A stretch of DNA of 64,000 bases from the NCBI RefSeq assembly GCF_017875325.1, contig NZ_JAGGMN010000001.1, positions 2,562,140 to 2,626,139 of the forward strand, in the 5' to 3' direction. The position numbers and the translations under genes were made by a program. Under the pieces are notes generated by a model, which searched no databases, had not been told where the DNA came from, and saw nothing but the letters and a program-made list of their open reading frames with translations. This document shows positions 18,548-28,409 of this stretch, one piece after another (the stretch's first letter is position 1; each line of letters opens with the position of its first letter). The stretch comes from Methanofollis sp. W23. Its GTDB lineage: Archaea; Halobacteriota; Methanomicrobia; Methanomicrobiales; Methanofollaceae.

Positions 18548-20738
18548 ACGCCGTAGCGGTGCCTGCGTCGTAGATCTTCCCTCTCCCGAGAATGATCTGG
18601 TCCAGGGGGAGATGGACCGGCATCCTGACCGCCTTCAGTGAGGTGGTCGCGGTGACAGATCGATCTCTGAGATTTTGATCTCCAAAAAAGAGGTATGAAT
18701 CCTCTGGCGCGTGCGTTCCTTCGGCAGAGATCATCCAGGAGTTCATCGCCGCAAACCCTCTGACCACCAACCAGGAGATGTCGTCCCCATACAGGTAGCG
18801 GTCTTTGCGTGCCTGGTCATCGGTCGCGGCGACAAGCCAGGATGCACCCACGACCTCAGGTTCTGAAAAAATGGGGTATTCTTTGAGTTCGGAGAGTGAA
18901 GGGGATGTTGGCCCGTCATTTGCAATTTCAAAGATGAAACCGGTGTTGAAAAGGAAAAAAACTGCAAGAAAGAGTGCTATAAGGGTGCGTCCCCAGGTGA
19001 TGGCGGCTCCGTTCCAATCTTTTCGGAACAGTCTTGTGATGAAGCCGACGACCACCATGGCGCCAAATACAAAGAAAGGTGAGATGAAAATAAGCGAGAT
19101 CTGGTAGAGCCGCGAGGTGTTCAGGGCGCTTGAGAAGTATGGAAGTGCAATCCCGGCTATACAGAGCCCGAGGAACATGATGGAGAGGGCATAATAATCT
19201 TTTGAGAACCTGGACTTCAAGAGGGCGAAGACCGGTATTGAGAGCAGTCCAAGGACGATCAGGCCCTGCGAGATGAGCTGGAGGATCTTGTAGAGTTCAT
19301 GGAGTGGGGTCTGTGTGGGGGAGAGGATGATATGCAATCCCTGTGAGGTGTCTGTCGTGAACAGTTCTTCTTGAAGACTGCTCAATACATTCTCCCCGAT
19401 TTCTGCAGCGGCCCTGAGTGCGGCGGCTTCGCTGGTGAAAAAATACCAACTGAGAATAAATGCACAGAAGAGCATGACAAAAGAGATACTGATTACCCGC
19501 ACTCCCTTACCGGTCAGGACCGGGGAGAAATGCGTCCACCATCCCAGGATCCCCTTCACCGTCCTGCCGACGGCGTCGCGTTCTGCGATGAGGAGGAGGA
19601 TGACCGAAGGGATGAGAGTGAGGAGAAAGAGGTACGTAAGTCCATAGTGTGAGGTCACCAGGCCAAAGGCGAAGAGCCCCATTAGGAATGCACGGTGCGG
19701 GCGGTCGAGTGCATGGTCCAGGAAGACGAGTATGATGAGAACGAGAAAGAGTTCCGCGATCTGTTGGCGTGCAAGCTGGACCATCTCGATGAAAAAGACA
19801 TAGAACGAGACAAAGAAGAACGCCCCGAAAAAGGCGGTGAGTGGTGACGTCTGCTGCCGGTAGGCTGCATAGAGTCCAAGGGGGACGAGTGAGAAGAAAA
19901 ATGGATAGATCAGTTTGAGTACCCAGACCGGCGTGATCGCACAGACTCCTGAATAGAGAGGGATGAGCATCACGATCGAGAGCATGGCATTGACATTTGA
20001 GTACAGGGTATGGTCCCAGAGCCCGTGCTGGGCGGCAAGTGTCCCGAAATAGAGTTCTTCATTGATGTCCCACCCCCAGATATGTCCTGAGATCAGGGCG
20101 GTGTGGAGGAGGAGGGAGAGGGCGATGGAGAAGATGGCAAGCCCATAGATCTCCCTGGGTGCATCTCTCCACGCTCCGATCACGATCGGGATACAGGCGA
20201 TCACGAGGACGACCCCTATTAACACGAGATTTGTCCCCCAGATCTCCTTTGCATAGACACCCAGTCCGGTGAGCAGGGGGAGAAGGGTGAAGAAGAGGAG
20301 GGATTTGCCGGGCGGGAGAGCCCTCCCTGGTACATGCACCACACCTGCACGGCGGTCGGTGACGGCCGCCATGATCAGGAGGACGACCAGGGCTGTGCTT
20401 GTCCAGAGGAGAAGAAAAGGCCCAGCAAGCGGACTCATGATCCCAAAGGCGGGGAGGACCATATTGATGAGAAATCCGAGGACCATCCAGAATATCAGGC
20501 TGATCCCGACGGTATAGACCAGGGTTCTTACGCCAATGGGTCGTCTGATCCCCATGACCCGGAGAAGGCAGAGCCCTGGGACAAAAGTAAGGAGTATAAA
20601 TCCGCTAATTTGCCTAAGAAGAGGGATGCCTGCCCCTATTCCTTCAAGGAAGAGCGATCCCCAGAAGACAGAGAGGAGGGAAAGCGAGATGATGACAAAA
20701 CGCTGCCATGACCAGCGGCGGAGTTCAAGGCCCGACAT
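18540..20738 (-). CDS. Large polytopic membrane protein (DUF2206-like), probable glycan-assembly protein
   Basis: This protein of about 732 residues has some 14-16 transmembrane segments in the first 620 residues and a C-terminal soluble domain of about 110 residues. It resembles archaeal DUF2206-type membrane proteins and, in layout, GT-C glycosyltransferases or polymerases, but no catalytic motif can be assigned. I start it at the ATG at 20738 (MSGLELRRWSWQRF), which overlaps the end of the upstream GT4 gene by 14 bp. The frame is open to 20798 but that extension is low-complexity. A run of nine CT repeats lies directly upstream of the start codon. Confidence 0.72.
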   Translation of the reverse strand: MSGLELRRWSWQRFVIISLSLLSVFWGSLFLEGIGAGIPLLRQISGFILLTFVPGLCLLRVMGIRRPIGVRTLVYTVGISLIFWMVLGFLINMVLPAFGIMSPLAGPFLLLWTSTALVVLLIMAAVTDRRAGVVHVPGRALPPGKSLLFFTLLPLLTGLGVYAKEIWGTNLVLIGVVLVIACIPIVIGAWRDAPREIYGLAIFSIALSLLLHTALISGHIWGWDINEELYFGTLAAQHGLWDHTLYSNVNAMLSIVMLIPLYSGVCAITPVWVLKLIYPFFFSLVPLGLYAAYRQQTSPLTAFFGAFFFVSFYVFFIEMVQLARQQIAELFLVLIILVFLDHALDRPHRAFLMGLFAFGLVTSHYGLTYLFLLTLIPSVILLLIAERDAVGRTVKGILGWWTHFSPVLTGKGVRVISISFVMLFCAFILSWYFFTSEAAALRAAAEIGENVLSSLQEELFTTDTSQGLHIILSPTQTPLHELYKILQLISQGLIVLGLLSIPVFALLKSRFSKDYYALSIMFLGLCIAGIALPYFSSALNTSRLYQISLIFISPFFVFGAMVVVGFITRLFRKDWNGAAITWGRTLIALFLAVFFLFNTGFIFEIANDGPTSPSLSELKEYPIFSEPEVVGASWLVAATDDQARKDRYLYGDDISWLVVRGFAAMNSWMISAEGTHAPEDSYLFFGDQNLRDRSVTATTSLKAVRMPVHLPLDQIILGRGKIYDAGTATAFR

Positions 20739-21828
20739 CTCTCTCTCTCTCTCTCTCCTTTCTGATCTCGCGGTATACCGCACGTGTCCGTTCGGCAACG
20801 ATCTCCCATGAGAGTTCAGTCCGCATCTTCTGGTACCCGGCCTCCCCCATCTCCGTGCACCTCCTGGGATCGGTGAGAAGGTCTATCAATGCCTCTTCGA
20901 GTGCGCCCGCGTCCCTGGGTCGTACGATGTGTCCGGTCTTCCCCTCCTCCACGACCTCGGGAATGCTCCCGACCGCGGTCACGACCACCGGTTTCTTGAG
21001 GGCATAGGCGATCGGGACGATCCCGGTCTGGGTGCCCTCGATGTACGGAAGAGCCACCACCGACGCCCGCCTGAAGAGGCCTGCGACTTCGTCGTCCATG
21101 ATATACCGGTTGTGCACCTCGCACCAGGCCGGGTCGACGGCGTCCTGGTAGGGTGAGAAGTCGCCGTTCCCGGCGATGATGAGTCTGGCGCCGGGGACGC
21201 GTTCTGCAACGCCGGGCATCGCGTCAAGAAGATAGGAAAGCCCTTTGTACTCCTCGAGTCTCCCGAAAAAAAGAATTGTTCCCTTTTCTTCTTCGGCAGG
21301 GGAGGGGTGGTCCTTATAGTCCCCGAAGAAGGCATAGTCGCCGTGCGGGATCACATGGCACTTCTCGCCTGCACCGAGCACCTCTTTTGCCCACCGCCCG
21401 TGAACGATGACAGCGTCAGAGTGGGCGAGATAGGCGTCGTTGCTGAGAACCTGGTCGAACGCCCTGCTCCCGGCGTGAGGCCTGACATCATGGATGGTGG
21501 TCACCATTGGATACTGCCGCAGGAACGGGAAAAAGAGCAGGAACCATGGCGGGGTGAGCTGGAAATGGATCACTTCGGGTTTTTCCCTGCGGACCGCCGC
21601 AAGAAATCGGGCCGCCCTCGGGAACAGGGCGGTGTTTATAATAAAATTCCTGAGCGTATTCCCGACCGGCAGTTCTTCCACCCTCACCTTTGGCGAGAAG
21701 TGCTGCTTTTCTATCCCGATGGGGGCGAAGAGCACGGTCTCGTCCTCTTCGGCTAGGGCGTTTGTAAGCTGGGAGACATAGTGGACGATCCCCCCTGCGA
21801 CATTGTCGGTGACCATCAACACCTTCAC
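20725..21828 (-). CDS. Family 4 glycosyltransferase (GT-B)
   Basis: The 367-residue product begins VKVLMVTDNVAGGIVHYVSQ. It has the GT4 donor site with GTILFFGRLEEYKGLSYLLDA and the ExE-type region PYIEGTQTGIVPIAYALKKP. I chose the GTG at 21828 because it overlaps the stop of the upstream GT4 gene as GTGA, a translational-coupling arrangement, and has GAGGTGG upstream. The open frame extends to 21882. It probably acts in sequence with the two other GT4 enzymes encoded upstream. Sugar specificity is unknown. Confidence 0.9.
   Translation of the reverse strand: MKVLMVTDNVAGGIVHYVSQLTNALAEEDETVLFAPIGIEKQHFSPKVRVEELPVGNTLRNFIINTALFPRAARFLAAVRREKPEVIHFQLTPPWFLLFFPFLRQYPMVTTIHDVRPHAGSRAFDQVLSNDAYLAHSDAVIVHGRWAKEVLGAGEKCHVIPHGDYAFFGDYKDHPSPAEEEKGTILFFGRLEEYKGLSYLLDAMPGVAERVPGARLIIAGNGDFSPYQDAVDPAWCEVHNRYIMDDEVAGLFRRASVVALPYIEGTQTGIVPIAYALKKPVVVTAVGSIPEVVEEGKTGHIVRPRDAGALEEALIDLLTDPRRCTEMGEAGYQKMRTELSWEIVAERTRAVYREIRKERERERDVGP
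20739..20756. repeat. (CT)9 dinucleotide microsatellite at a start codon
   Basis: Nine CT units (GA on the coding strand) lie immediately before the ATG of the membrane-protein gene. They form its purine-rich ribosome-binding region and at the same time encode the RERERE tail of the upstream glycosyltransferase. Confidence 0.85.
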
Positions 21829-22940
21829 GAGCGGGCCACCTCTTTGAAGGTCGCGAGGTAATGGTCTGCGATCCCTGACCACTTGAGATTTTCAAGAGCG
21901 TAACGGCGTGCATTTGCGGCGTGGGCCGAGATGCCGTTCTCGAGATAGGTGGCTACCGAACGGGCGGCGGCCGCGGGGTGGGTGGGATCGATGACCAGCC
22001 CGGCGTCTGCCTCTTTTACCAGGCGAAGGGTGGGAATGTCTGAGACGATGCAGGGCAGACCTGAAGAAAGGGCCTCAAGAAGGGTAAGCGGTTGTCCTTC
22101 ATACCGCGAGGTCATCATATAGAGGTCTGCGCTGGCATAAAGATGAGGCATATCTTCCCACCGTATTTTTCCTGTAAATATCGCATTTTTCACCCCTTTT
22201 TCTGCGGCATATGCCCTGGTCTCCTCAAGGAGCGCCCCATACCCTACTGCGACGAGCGTGAGGTCGTCACGCAGATGTTCAAGTGCTGAGAAGAGATCGA
22301 TCATGCCGAATGGGTTCTTCTGCGGGATGAACCGTCCGACCGAGAGGACGACTGTTCGGTCGTCAGGGATATCGAACTGTTCCCTGAGGTCTCCTGGATC
22401 TGTTGACGGAGAAAAACGTTCTGTGTCGACACCGTTCGGGATATATCTCACGTGGTGTGCATCGACCCCCATTCCCACGATCTCTTCACAGACGCCACGG
22501 CTCACCCCGGTGAAGATGGCATTTTCAGGGAAAGATTGGAGACACCGGCGTTCGCATCTGGAGGAGAATCTCTTGTAGGCCTTGACATGCCGGGCGGTGC
22601 CGGGCGGCCAGTGGGTATATTCCCCATATGAGGTGGAGTGCAGGGTTGCCACCCCTTGCTTGAACGGCACCTTGCCGGGGAACAAGGGTTGGTGCATCCA
22701 TACGGCATCAAAATCATCCTCCTTGAGGTGTCTCGCAACAGTATGCCAGTAATGGGAGATCCCGACGATCCCCGACCGCATGATGAGTGCGCGGTTCCCC
22801 AGTCTGATGTCGGGCCCGGTCGGGGTGGCCACGGTGCATGTGACCCCCTGTTCTTCCAATTTTTTCACCACATTATAGGTGACATTGGCGATCCCTGTCC
22901 CGTACGGATAATACTCAAAACTGCAGATCAGCACATTCAT
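21825..22940 (-). CDS. Family 4 glycosyltransferase (GT-B)
   Basis: The product is 371 residues from the ATG at 22940 (MNVLICSFEYYPYGTGIANV), which is preceded by GGAGAT. The donor domain carries VVLSVGRFIPQKNPFGMIDL and the EGQPLTLLEALSSGLP motif with the conserved acidic pair of GT4 retaining enzymes. The open frame continues to 23009, but the extra residues do not look like a GT4 N-terminus. It is the middle gene of three consecutive GT4 genes on the minus strand, 13 bp from the one before and overlapping the one after by 4 bp. Confidence 0.9.
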   Translation of the reverse strand: MNVLICSFEYYPYGTGIANVTYNVVKKLEEQGVTCTVATPTGPDIRLGNRALIMRSGIVGISHYWHTVARHLKEDDFDAVWMHQPLFPGKVPFKQGVATLHSTSYGEYTHWPPGTARHVKAYKRFSSRCERRCLQSFPENAIFTGVSRGVCEEIVGMGVDAHHVRYIPNGVDTERFSPSTDPGDLREQFDIPDDRTVVLSVGRFIPQKNPFGMIDLFSALEHLRDDLTLVAVGYGALLEETRAYAAEKGVKNAIFTGKIRWEDMPHLYASADLYMMTSRYEGQPLTLLEALSSGLPCIVSDIPTLRLVKEADAGLVIDPTHPAAAARSVATYLENGISAHAANARRYALENLKWSGIADHYLATFKEVARS

Positions 22941-22953
22941 GATCTCCCTCCAT

Positions 22954-24261
22954 TTAACCGCCTTTTTTTGGGGAATGAGTGCCAGGGGGGGTGATACCCT
23001 CCTGGGCATGCGTCTCTGTCTTCAGGGCTGGCCTGACCATGGTCTCGATCTCATGCGACCACTGCTCCCTGATGACATCCCAGGAAAAACGTTCGGTCAC
23101 CGATTGTTGTGCCGAAGCCCCGATTTTTCTGGCGACCTCGGGGTGTTCGATGAGAAAGGTGATCCGTTGTGCAAGTGTCTCCCTGTCCCTGGGACAGACA
23201 AGAAATCCGTTCTTCCCGTCGGTGATGATCTCGCGTGTCCCGCCCACATCGGTTGCCACCACGGCGCACCCTGCTGCGCACGCCTCGATCACCGAGGTGG
23301 GCAGGCCCTCGGAGTACGAGGGGTTGACAAAAATTGTGGTCGAGGTAAGGACCTTGGGGATCTCATCATGGGAGATGGTCCCGAGGAACGAGACGCCTTT
23401 CATCCCGGCCGCCATCTCCTCAAGGTCGTATCTGTACGGGCCGTCGCCCACGATCGTCAGGTTCGCCCCCTCAGGGAGTGAGGGATAGACTGCAAGCAGG
23501 TCCTGGACGCCTTTCCCATAGACCAATCGTCCGATGAAGGTGATGTCAGCTGGGGAGTGGGTGCCGTTGCCGTTGTCTCTGGTGCGTGCAGCCCTGAATG
23601 GCGTGAGATCAATGCCGTTGTGAAGCACTCGCGGGTTTTCTGCTCCGAGGTGGTCGAGGAATGCAACCGCGGCGGCTGAGACCCCAAAGGTGGCGGCGGC
23701 GTCTTTGACAATCAGCGTGCCGACGGTGTGATCATAGGCCTCGGCGAGTGTCGAGGCCACTCGCCCTTCCAGGTAGACGTGGGACGACCCGTGTTCAAGG
23801 TGGACGAGCGGGATATCTTTGATCATTGCCACACACCACCCAAGCAGGGTGATCGAGAAGAAACGGGTATTGGTGCAGACTGCCTGGTAGTTCCCTTTGA
23901 GAACCCTGATGAAGAGGCGGAGGGCGGCGGGAGAGAGTAGAGGTACCGGGTATCGTGCTCCAAGGAGGTTGAGGGAGGGGAACCGCAGGACGTGTACCTC
24001 GCCGTATTCTTCGGTCAGGGGTGCGTGGTCGGTGTTGCAGGTGACCACGTCCACCTGATACCCGGCCCTGACAAGGTTCTGGGAGAGTTCATAGATGATC
24101 TTTTCGAGTCCCCCGATCCTGGGGGGGAACCCGGCGGTAAAGATGACAATATGATCTTTTTTGATGATACCTTGCGGTGCTGGATCTCCTGATATTGGCC
24201 CCTGAATTGCCTTCCCCCCCTGTGCGAAGCCACTCTCCTGTGAGTGGTACTGGTGCTTCAT
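22954..24261 (-). CDS. Family 4 glycosyltransferase (GT-B)
   Basis: The GT-B enzyme has an N-terminal Rossmann start HIVIFTAGFPPRIGGLEKII, the donor-site segment ADITFIGRLVYGKGVQDLLA, and NPSYSEGLPTSVIEACAAGC. The start is uncertain: the ATG at 24261 has a TATA-like TTTATATAAA close upstream but no clear ribosome-binding site, and the frame is open to 24330. It is the first gene of the GT4 trio. Its role is probably extension of a lipid-linked surface glycan. Confidence 0.86.
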   Translation of the reverse strand: MKHQYHSQESGFAQGGKAIQGPISGDPAPQGIIKKDHIVIFTAGFPPRIGGLEKIIYELSQNLVRAGYQVDVVTCNTDHAPLTEEYGEVHVLRFPSLNLLGARYPVPLLSPAALRLFIRVLKGNYQAVCTNTRFFSITLLGWCVAMIKDIPLVHLEHGSSHVYLEGRVASTLAEAYDHTVGTLIVKDAAATFGVSAAAVAFLDHLGAENPRVLHNGIDLTPFRAARTRDNGNGTHSPADITFIGRLVYGKGVQDLLAVYPSLPEGANLTIVGDGPYRYDLEEMAAGMKGVSFLGTISHDEIPKVLTSTTIFVNPSYSEGLPTSVIEACAAGCAVVATDVGGTREIITDGKNGFLVCPRDRETLAQRITFLIEHPEVARKIGASAQQSVTERFSWDVIREQWSHEIETMVRPALKTETHAQEGITPPGTHSPKKGG

Positions 24262-24330
24262 GGGGGATATTTTATATAAACATTCCTCTCTATATTCCGA
24301 GATCTCTGTCCCAATATCGATTATACTCAC

Positions 24331-24782
24331 ATATTGTCGAGAACTGCCTGTACATTATTTGAAATGGCCGGGGGAAGGGGCTGGAGATGGTGTCCAGGGA
24401 AACTATCTGTTCATGTCCCGGGGAACCATTGCTACCTGAAACACTCTCTCTGCGTGTTTCAGACATGTCTTGATCAGGACCATCATCTGGAAGAAGGGAG
24501 GGGGAGGGGGGCATCATTACTTTTCAGGACCGATATCTCGGCCGTCCGGGCCCACTCTCTACCCCAGGACTTCTGAGGGCAGCGCCCCCGGCGTGACTGA
24601 TGGGGAATACACATTGATCAGAGAGATCCTATCAAAAGCGTGCGGGATTTTCCAGGGTGATACCCTCAGGCGTGCAGATTATTGGATGTCAAGTTCGATC
24701 CAGGCCCTGTCCCCCCTTTGTCTCGTCCTGCATGCATCCCATGACCTAAAGAGGGGAGATAAGATCCCTGAAGGGATCTTCA
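24331..24782. other. Intergenic region without recognised features
   Basis: About 450 bp separate the glycan genes from the coenzyme M operon, whose last gene ends here. I see no gene, no element ends and no strong hairpin. Confidence 0.4.
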
Positions 24783-25904
24783 TCAGCCCTTGAGGGCGGC
24801 GACAAACCTGGCCCTGATCTCCTGAGGCGTCATGGGGATGTTTTTGACCGGCGCGTTCCCTGGCCTGAGCACCACATGGATGAAGTTTGGGCCCCCACCG
24901 GCCGACGCGGCCATCACTCCCCCGCACTCTTCAGGGCGCTGGATCTTCCAGGTCCTGCGAAACCCGGTCGCACGGGCGAGGAGTTCGAGGTCGAGGTTCG
25001 CGGCTGCATAGGTGGGCTGGTTGCCGGTGGACCCGAAGGCCCCGTTGTCCAGACCGATCACCGTGAGATTTTCAGGGGCGGCGGCGGCCGCCACAGAGAG
25101 GACCGACGAGCCCAGGAGACTGCCGTCGCCATCGAGGATGACCACCCGCCGGTCGGTCCCGAGGGCGATGCCGAGGCCGATAGGCGTCGCCTGGGTGTAC
25201 GAGCCGAGCATGTAGAAGGTGAGGGGCCGGTCCATGACCGCATACAGTTCCTTGCTCGGGACCCCGATGTTTGCGACGACGGCGGCGTCCCCAAAGTGGG
25301 GGGCAAGGGCCCTGATGGCGTCATACCGTGCCATCGTCGGTTCCCTGATCTCCCTCTCATAGGTGAGTGCCGAGTGCCGTGCGCGTGTCGGGACGGTGCG
25401 GGAGACCGCAGGGCATGCCTCGCCTTCCCAGACCTTCGGCGAGATGAGGGCGACATGGGGGCGTGAGTGGGTGTAGGCGTCCTTGACCACCTCGCCGATC
25501 TGCGGAAGGTCTGAGGGCTCGGCGATGATGGTGGAGGTGATCCCGAGGGCGTCGAGCACGCCAGGGAGCTGGCTGTTGAACGGGATCTGGGCCGGGATCC
25601 GTTCCTCGTAGACTCCGCGCCAGCTCGCGAGCACAGGGAGGGGGAGGCTGAAGGTGACGGAGAGTGACATGATCGCGTTGAGCATATTCCCGAGGCCGGA
25701 ACTCTGGATGACCACCACCGGGTGCAGCCCGGCCATCACCGCCCCGGCGGCGATCCCGACACCGTCCTCCTCGCGGGTGAGGCCGACGGTCCTGATCCTA
25801 TCGGGCAGGAGAAAACAGAGGTCGCCGGCACGGTCGCAGGGGAGGGTGAGGGTGAGGTCGACCCCGGCCTTCTCGAGAATTTCGCAGACGAGATCTTCAT
25901 GCAT
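24783..25904 (-). CDS. comDE: Sulfopyruvate decarboxylase, fused alpha and beta subunits (ComDE)
   Basis: The 373-residue ThDP enzyme converts 3-sulfopyruvate to sulfoacetaldehyde in coenzyme M biosynthesis. Residues about 1-165 form the pyrimidine-binding half (ComD), with the ThDP-activating Glu in GLTREEDGVGIAAGA. Residues about 185-373 form the pyrophosphate half (ComE), with GDGSLLGSS followed about 25 residues later by GLDNGAFGSTG, the GDG-N motif. In some methanogens these are separate subunits; here they are one chain. It overlaps cysteate synthase by 8 bp and is the last gene of the operon. Confidence 0.92.
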   Translation of the reverse strand: MHEDLVCEILEKAGVDLTLTLPCDRAGDLCFLLPDRIRTVGLTREEDGVGIAAGAVMAGLHPVVVIQSSGLGNMLNAIMSLSVTFSLPLPVLASWRGVYEERIPAQIPFNSQLPGVLDALGITSTIIAEPSDLPQIGEVVKDAYTHSRPHVALISPKVWEGEACPAVSRTVPTRARHSALTYEREIREPTMARYDAIRALAPHFGDAAVVANIGVPSKELYAVMDRPLTFYMLGSYTQATPIGLGIALGTDRRVVILDGDGSLLGSSVLSVAAAAAPENLTVIGLDNGAFGSTGNQPTYAAANLDLELLARATGFRRTWKIQRPEECGGVMAASAGGGPNFIHVVLRPGNAPVKNIPMTPQEIRARFVAALKG

Positions 25905-27168
25905 GGTCTCTCACCCATGAGAGGACGTCCCTGGTCAGAGAGGCGGTCTCGACGTCGGCCGCAACCTCGAAGGCCGGTGCGATCGGGTAGTGCTCGTGCT
26001 CTTCGGCGACCCGCCGATACCCCCCGCCGGTGAGGTTGAGGAGGACCGTCTCGTCGGGGCCGACGGTCCCGGTCTCGACGGCGTCGGCCAGGGCGGCGAG
26101 GGCGACCGCGGCCGCCGGGTCGAGGTCGATCCCTTCGGCCTCCTCGCACCAGCGTGCCGCCGCCTCCGCGGCAGGGTTGGTGACCGCGTGCATCGTCCCC
26201 TTCGTGGCGGTGAGGGCGTCGAAGACCCCGCCTCTGGTCCCATAGGGGGGTTTGCGGTTGGTGAGCACGTCGGCGTAGACCGCGGCGACGGCAGTGCGGG
26301 CGTCAGGCATGTCGGTCGCGGGCACGATCTCCCGCCGCCCGGCCTCCCATGCCCTGACCATCGGGACAAAGGGGAGGTTCTGGACAAGGTGGAGACGTGG
26401 GAGGGCTGAGCCGAACCGTCCGTCCCCGACCAGTCGCATCGCCGCTTCCCATGCGGCGATCCCGCCGGTCCCGCTCCCGACCGCCTGGAAGTAGCGGTCA
26501 GGGAGGCGGCCGATGGTGACCGCGGCGTCGAGCATCACCGTGCCCATCCCGTCACGTCGTGCGACATTTTTGGCCCCGCCCTCAGGGAGGAGAGAGGGAT
26601 GGGTGCAGAGGGCGTCGGCGACGGCGATGGTGTCTGAGTAGTCGCCGTCCACCAGGACTATACAGGCCTGGTCGGTCTCGACGGTCGTCCAGAGGCGGTC
26701 CGCGGCCTTCCCTGGCACCACCACCACGACCTGCTCTCCGGTCGTGGCCGCGGTCTGGCAGAAAGCCCGGCCGGTGTTCCCGGCCGAGGCCACGACCAGC
26801 GTGCCTTCTCCGGTCTCCCTGACCCTGACCATGGTGGGCAGGGCTTCCAGTTCTTTGAACGAGCAGGTATGGATCTGGGCGTCCCGCTCGGGCCAGTAGC
26901 CATTGAAACCGATGTACAGATTTTTCAGCCCGAGGTCGCGGGCCAGGCCCTCGCTCTGGTAGGTCACCGGCCCGGCGGGGCTCTTTAGGGCCCCTTCGAC
27001 AGGGAGCCATTCAGCAAAACGGAATATCCCGGGCTCCTCCCTGAGTTTCAACATTTTACTCTGATATCTGGTCCTGATCAGTGCGTCGCACCCCTGCGGA
27101 CACGAAAGTGTGTAGTGGTCCTCATGGATTGTGCCGCATCCAGGGCAGACGAGTTCATAGTGTCGCAT
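25897..27168 (-). CDS. Cysteate synthase (threonine synthase-like PLP enzyme)
   Basis: The 423-residue fold-type II PLP enzyme starts MRHYELVCPGCG with a Cys-rich N-terminus. The probable Schiff-base lysine is K105 in TCSFKELEA. The loop ASAGNTGRAF binds substrate, and GSGTGG binds the cofactor phosphate. It is related to threonine synthase. Its position overlapping sulfopyruvate decarboxylase and next to methanogenesis marker 16 identifies it as the enzyme making L-cysteate from phosphoserine and sulfite, the first step of the coenzyme M route known from Methanosarcinales and Methanomicrobiales. An aminotransferase would then give sulfopyruvate; none is encoded in this window. Confidence 0.9.
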   Translation of the reverse strand: MRHYELVCPGCGTIHEDHYTLSCPQGCDALIRTRYQSKMLKLREEPGIFRFAEWLPVEGALKSPAGPVTYQSEGLARDLGLKNLYIGFNGYWPERDAQIHTCSFKELEALPTMVRVRETGEGTLVVASAGNTGRAFCQTAATTGEQVVVVVPGKAADRLWTTVETDQACIVLVDGDYSDTIAVADALCTHPSLLPEGGAKNVARRDGMGTVMLDAAVTIGRLPDRYFQAVGSGTGGIAAWEAAMRLVGDGRFGSALPRLHLVQNLPFVPMVRAWEAGRREIVPATDMPDARTAVAAVYADVLTNRKPPYGTRGGVFDALTATKGTMHAVTNPAAEAAARWCEEAEGIDLDPAAAVALAALADAVETGTVGPDETVLLNLTGGGYRRVAEEHEHYPIAPAFEVAADVETASLTRDVLSWVRDHA

Positions 27169-27185
27169 CTTCTTTTCACCTCCGA

Positions 27186-28409
27186 TTATAATTCAAACGA
27201 CCCTTCGAGGAGGGCGTCTTTGAGACGTACGCAGAGTTCTTCAGCCTTCTTCCTGTCAGACTGCCGCATCGTGATCGGGACAGTCATGCCGTCAGGATGG
27301 ATGGCGCCGAGGTCGGCATGCACCGCCCTGCCTGTGCACGCCATGGCACAGGCCCCGCACGAGGCGCAGAGGCATGGGTCGATCCCCTTGCCGGTCATGA
27401 AGGCGCCGGTCGGGCAGATCCCGGCCGCCGTGCAGGGCTCACAGGAGAGGCAGGCCGCGGGGCGATAGGTCACCTCGTGGTCGGTCCCCTGCCAGACCTC
27501 TGCGTAGGTGGCCCTCGCAAAGGGCCGGCGGTCAGTGATGTCGGCGACCGGCAGGACGACCTCCTCGTCCAGGACTGAGAGGGCGTCGATGGAAGCCTGG
27601 TCCAGGACCGGGATCGGGGCGGCGATGCTGGTGATGCACTCAGGGCCTGCCGCCGTGACAAACCCGCCGCAGGTGCAGGGGTCCATCCCTTTCATCCCGG
27701 CAAAGACCGAGAGGTTCGGTTTCTCCGGAGTGCTCCTCGTCCCCTCGCCCATCACCATGCCGGGTGCGCCGTTCACCAGCACCCGCGCTCCCGGCCCGAA
27801 CACCCTGAGATCGGGATCGTTTTCCAGCGGACTGATCTCGCCGCACCCACTGATCGAAGCCTCGGCACAGGGCCCTTTCAGCCCGGTCACCGAGAAGATC
27901 GTCTTCTCTGCCCCGACCGCGCGGTTCACGAAGGCGGTGTAGTTCCTGAAGGCGCTCCTGGTGGTGAAGAGGCGGGCGGTATCGCAGTCGTCGAGGGTGA
28001 AGTCGGCCTCATAGGTTCGGCCCCCCGCTTCGACCTCCAGGTGAACCTCTTTCCCGGCCGCAAGGTCGGCGAAGAGGTGGCCGCCGCCGTAACGTGTCCC
28101 GACATGGGCCGTGCCATAGACGATCATATCGACGAGACCGAGACGTTCGTTCGGGCATGGGCCTGGATAGGCAGGGACACCGTTGAGCCGCGCCGCCTCG
28201 GCCCGACCAAAAGTGCCGGGCGGGGCGGCCTGGACCGAGAGGAGGGCGGCGGTCCCTGACATCACCCCGCAGGTCCCGCAGGTGACTACGTCCACCTCCT
28301 CGGGCGCCGGATGATCCCCGTCCCTGACCCGCCTCTTGAACTCAGGCGCCGTCAGGACGACGGCGGTCCCCCCTCTGATCCGCTCCCTGATCTCTGCAAT
28401 CGTCTTCAT
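27186..28409 (-). CDS. Methanogenesis marker 16 metalloprotein (DUF39 + 2x[4Fe-4S])
   Basis: The 407-residue protein has a DUF39 (sulfur-insertion family) domain over about residues 1-320, with CGTCGVMSGTAA and the conserved CTCGGF. A C-terminal ferredoxin-like domain carries CLSCEPCTAAGICPTGAF and CLCASCGACAMACTGR, enough cysteines for two clusters. DUF39 proteins insert sulfide into aldehydes, as in homocysteine formation from aspartate semialdehyde. Between cysteate synthase and Fe-S factors, the natural inference is the final thiolation of sulfoacetaldehyde to coenzyme M. It overlaps the next upstream gene as ATGA. Confidence 0.88.
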   Translation of the reverse strand: MKTIAEIRERIRGGTAVVLTAPEFKRRVRDGDHPAPEEVDVVTCGTCGVMSGTAALLSVQAAPPGTFGRAEAARLNGVPAYPGPCPNERLGLVDMIVYGTAHVGTRYGGGHLFADLAAGKEVHLEVEAGGRTYEADFTLDDCDTARLFTTRSAFRNYTAFVNRAVGAEKTIFSVTGLKGPCAEASISGCGEISPLENDPDLRVFGPGARVLVNGAPGMVMGEGTRSTPEKPNLSVFAGMKGMDPCTCGGFVTAAGPECITSIAAPIPVLDQASIDALSVLDEEVVLPVADITDRRPFARATYAEVWQGTDHEVTYRPAACLSCEPCTAAGICPTGAFMTGKGIDPCLCASCGACAMACTGRAVHADLGAIHPDGMTVPITMRQSDRKKAEELCVRLKDALLEGSFEL

